The notes below the pieces were generated by a model. That model saw nothing but the letters and a program-made list of their open reading frames with translations, searched no databases and had not been told where the DNA came from. Positions 63,985 through 64,000 of a stretch of DNA of 64,000 bases are shown piece after piece. The position numbers and the translations under genes are program-made. Each line of letters begins with the position of its first letter. Position 1 is the stretch's first letter. The DNA is taken from NCBI RefSeq assembly GCF_035825295.1, contig NZ_JAYMGI010000002.1, positions 372,001 to 436,000 on the forward strand, written 5' to 3'. The stretch comes from Actinacidiphila sp. DG2A-62 (GTDB lineage: Bacteria > Actinomycetota > Actinomycetes > Streptomycetales > Streptomycetaceae).

Positions 63985-64000
63985 CGTGCCGGCCTCCTCG

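Noticed and set aside
1..64000. tRNA, rRNA, riboswitch, prophage or secondary-metabolite cluster
   Set aside because: I saw no cloverleaf, ribosomal, phage structural or polyketide/peptide synthetase sequence; reading by eye could miss a small RNA gene.

Overview
The window is chromosomal DNA of a very GC-rich actinomycete. It is most likely Streptomyces or a close streptomycete genus: codon third positions are strongly GC-biased, GTG starts and ATGA overlaps are common, and both sugar importers lack their own ATPase, as in streptomycetes that share one MsiK-type ATPase. I saw no rRNA, tRNA, phage module or antibiotic gene cluster. The content is mainly sugar and glycan utilisation, secreted proteins and many small regulator/target pairs.

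Layout. 1-9577: a secreted GH27 alpha-galactosidase (cut by the window edge), a Ser-repeat membrane protein divergent from a MarR regulator with an MFS exporter, a TetR/aldo-keto reductase pair, a secreted SGNH hydrolase preceded by two LacI-type palindromes, and a second aldo-keto reductase. 9871-27396: a mannose-glycan locus on the minus strand. Two GH38 alpha-mannosidases form one unit (25627 down to 19380). An acetyl-esterase, a GH130 mannoside phosphorylase, two permeases, a sugar-binding lipoprotein and two secreted DUF4185-like paralogues form a second (19197 down to 11223). Both units begin at the palindrome TGTCAACGTTGACA, and a LacI regulator lies next to them at 26251-27396. 27703-41615: a LysR gene, then two very large secreted proteins in tandem (six LamG domains, then an RHS/YD-repeat protein). 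41679-46467: an operon of a thaumatin-like protein plus a GH128 glucanase, an AraC/metallo-hydrolase divergent pair and a small membrane protein. 46883-52915: a LacI, binding protein, two permeases and GH51 arabinofuranosidase operon. 52959-57668: two NmrA-like reductases, an Rrf2 regulator, a GNAT and a secreted barrel-like protein. 57843-59567: a decayed IS256-type element and gene debris. 59568-63984: a TetR/quinone-oxidoreductase pair with a long operator, and a GH97 glycosidase with NEW3 and NPCBM domains.

Data quality matters here. Eleven reading-frame breaks interrupt nine otherwise well-conserved genes, and ten of the eleven are repaired by adding back one base. This points to systematic single-base deletion errors in the assembly rather than to gene decay, so I describe these as CDS with a probable sequence error. 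By contrast, the IS256-type transposase carries real internal deletions. The clearest biology is (i) a compact LacI regulon for mannose-containing glycans with tandem paralogous enzymes, (ii) the LamG-RHS pair of giant secreted proteins with no visible immunity gene, and (iii) the thaumatin-GH128 operon, which looks like a beta-1,3-glucan or fungal-wall directed pair.
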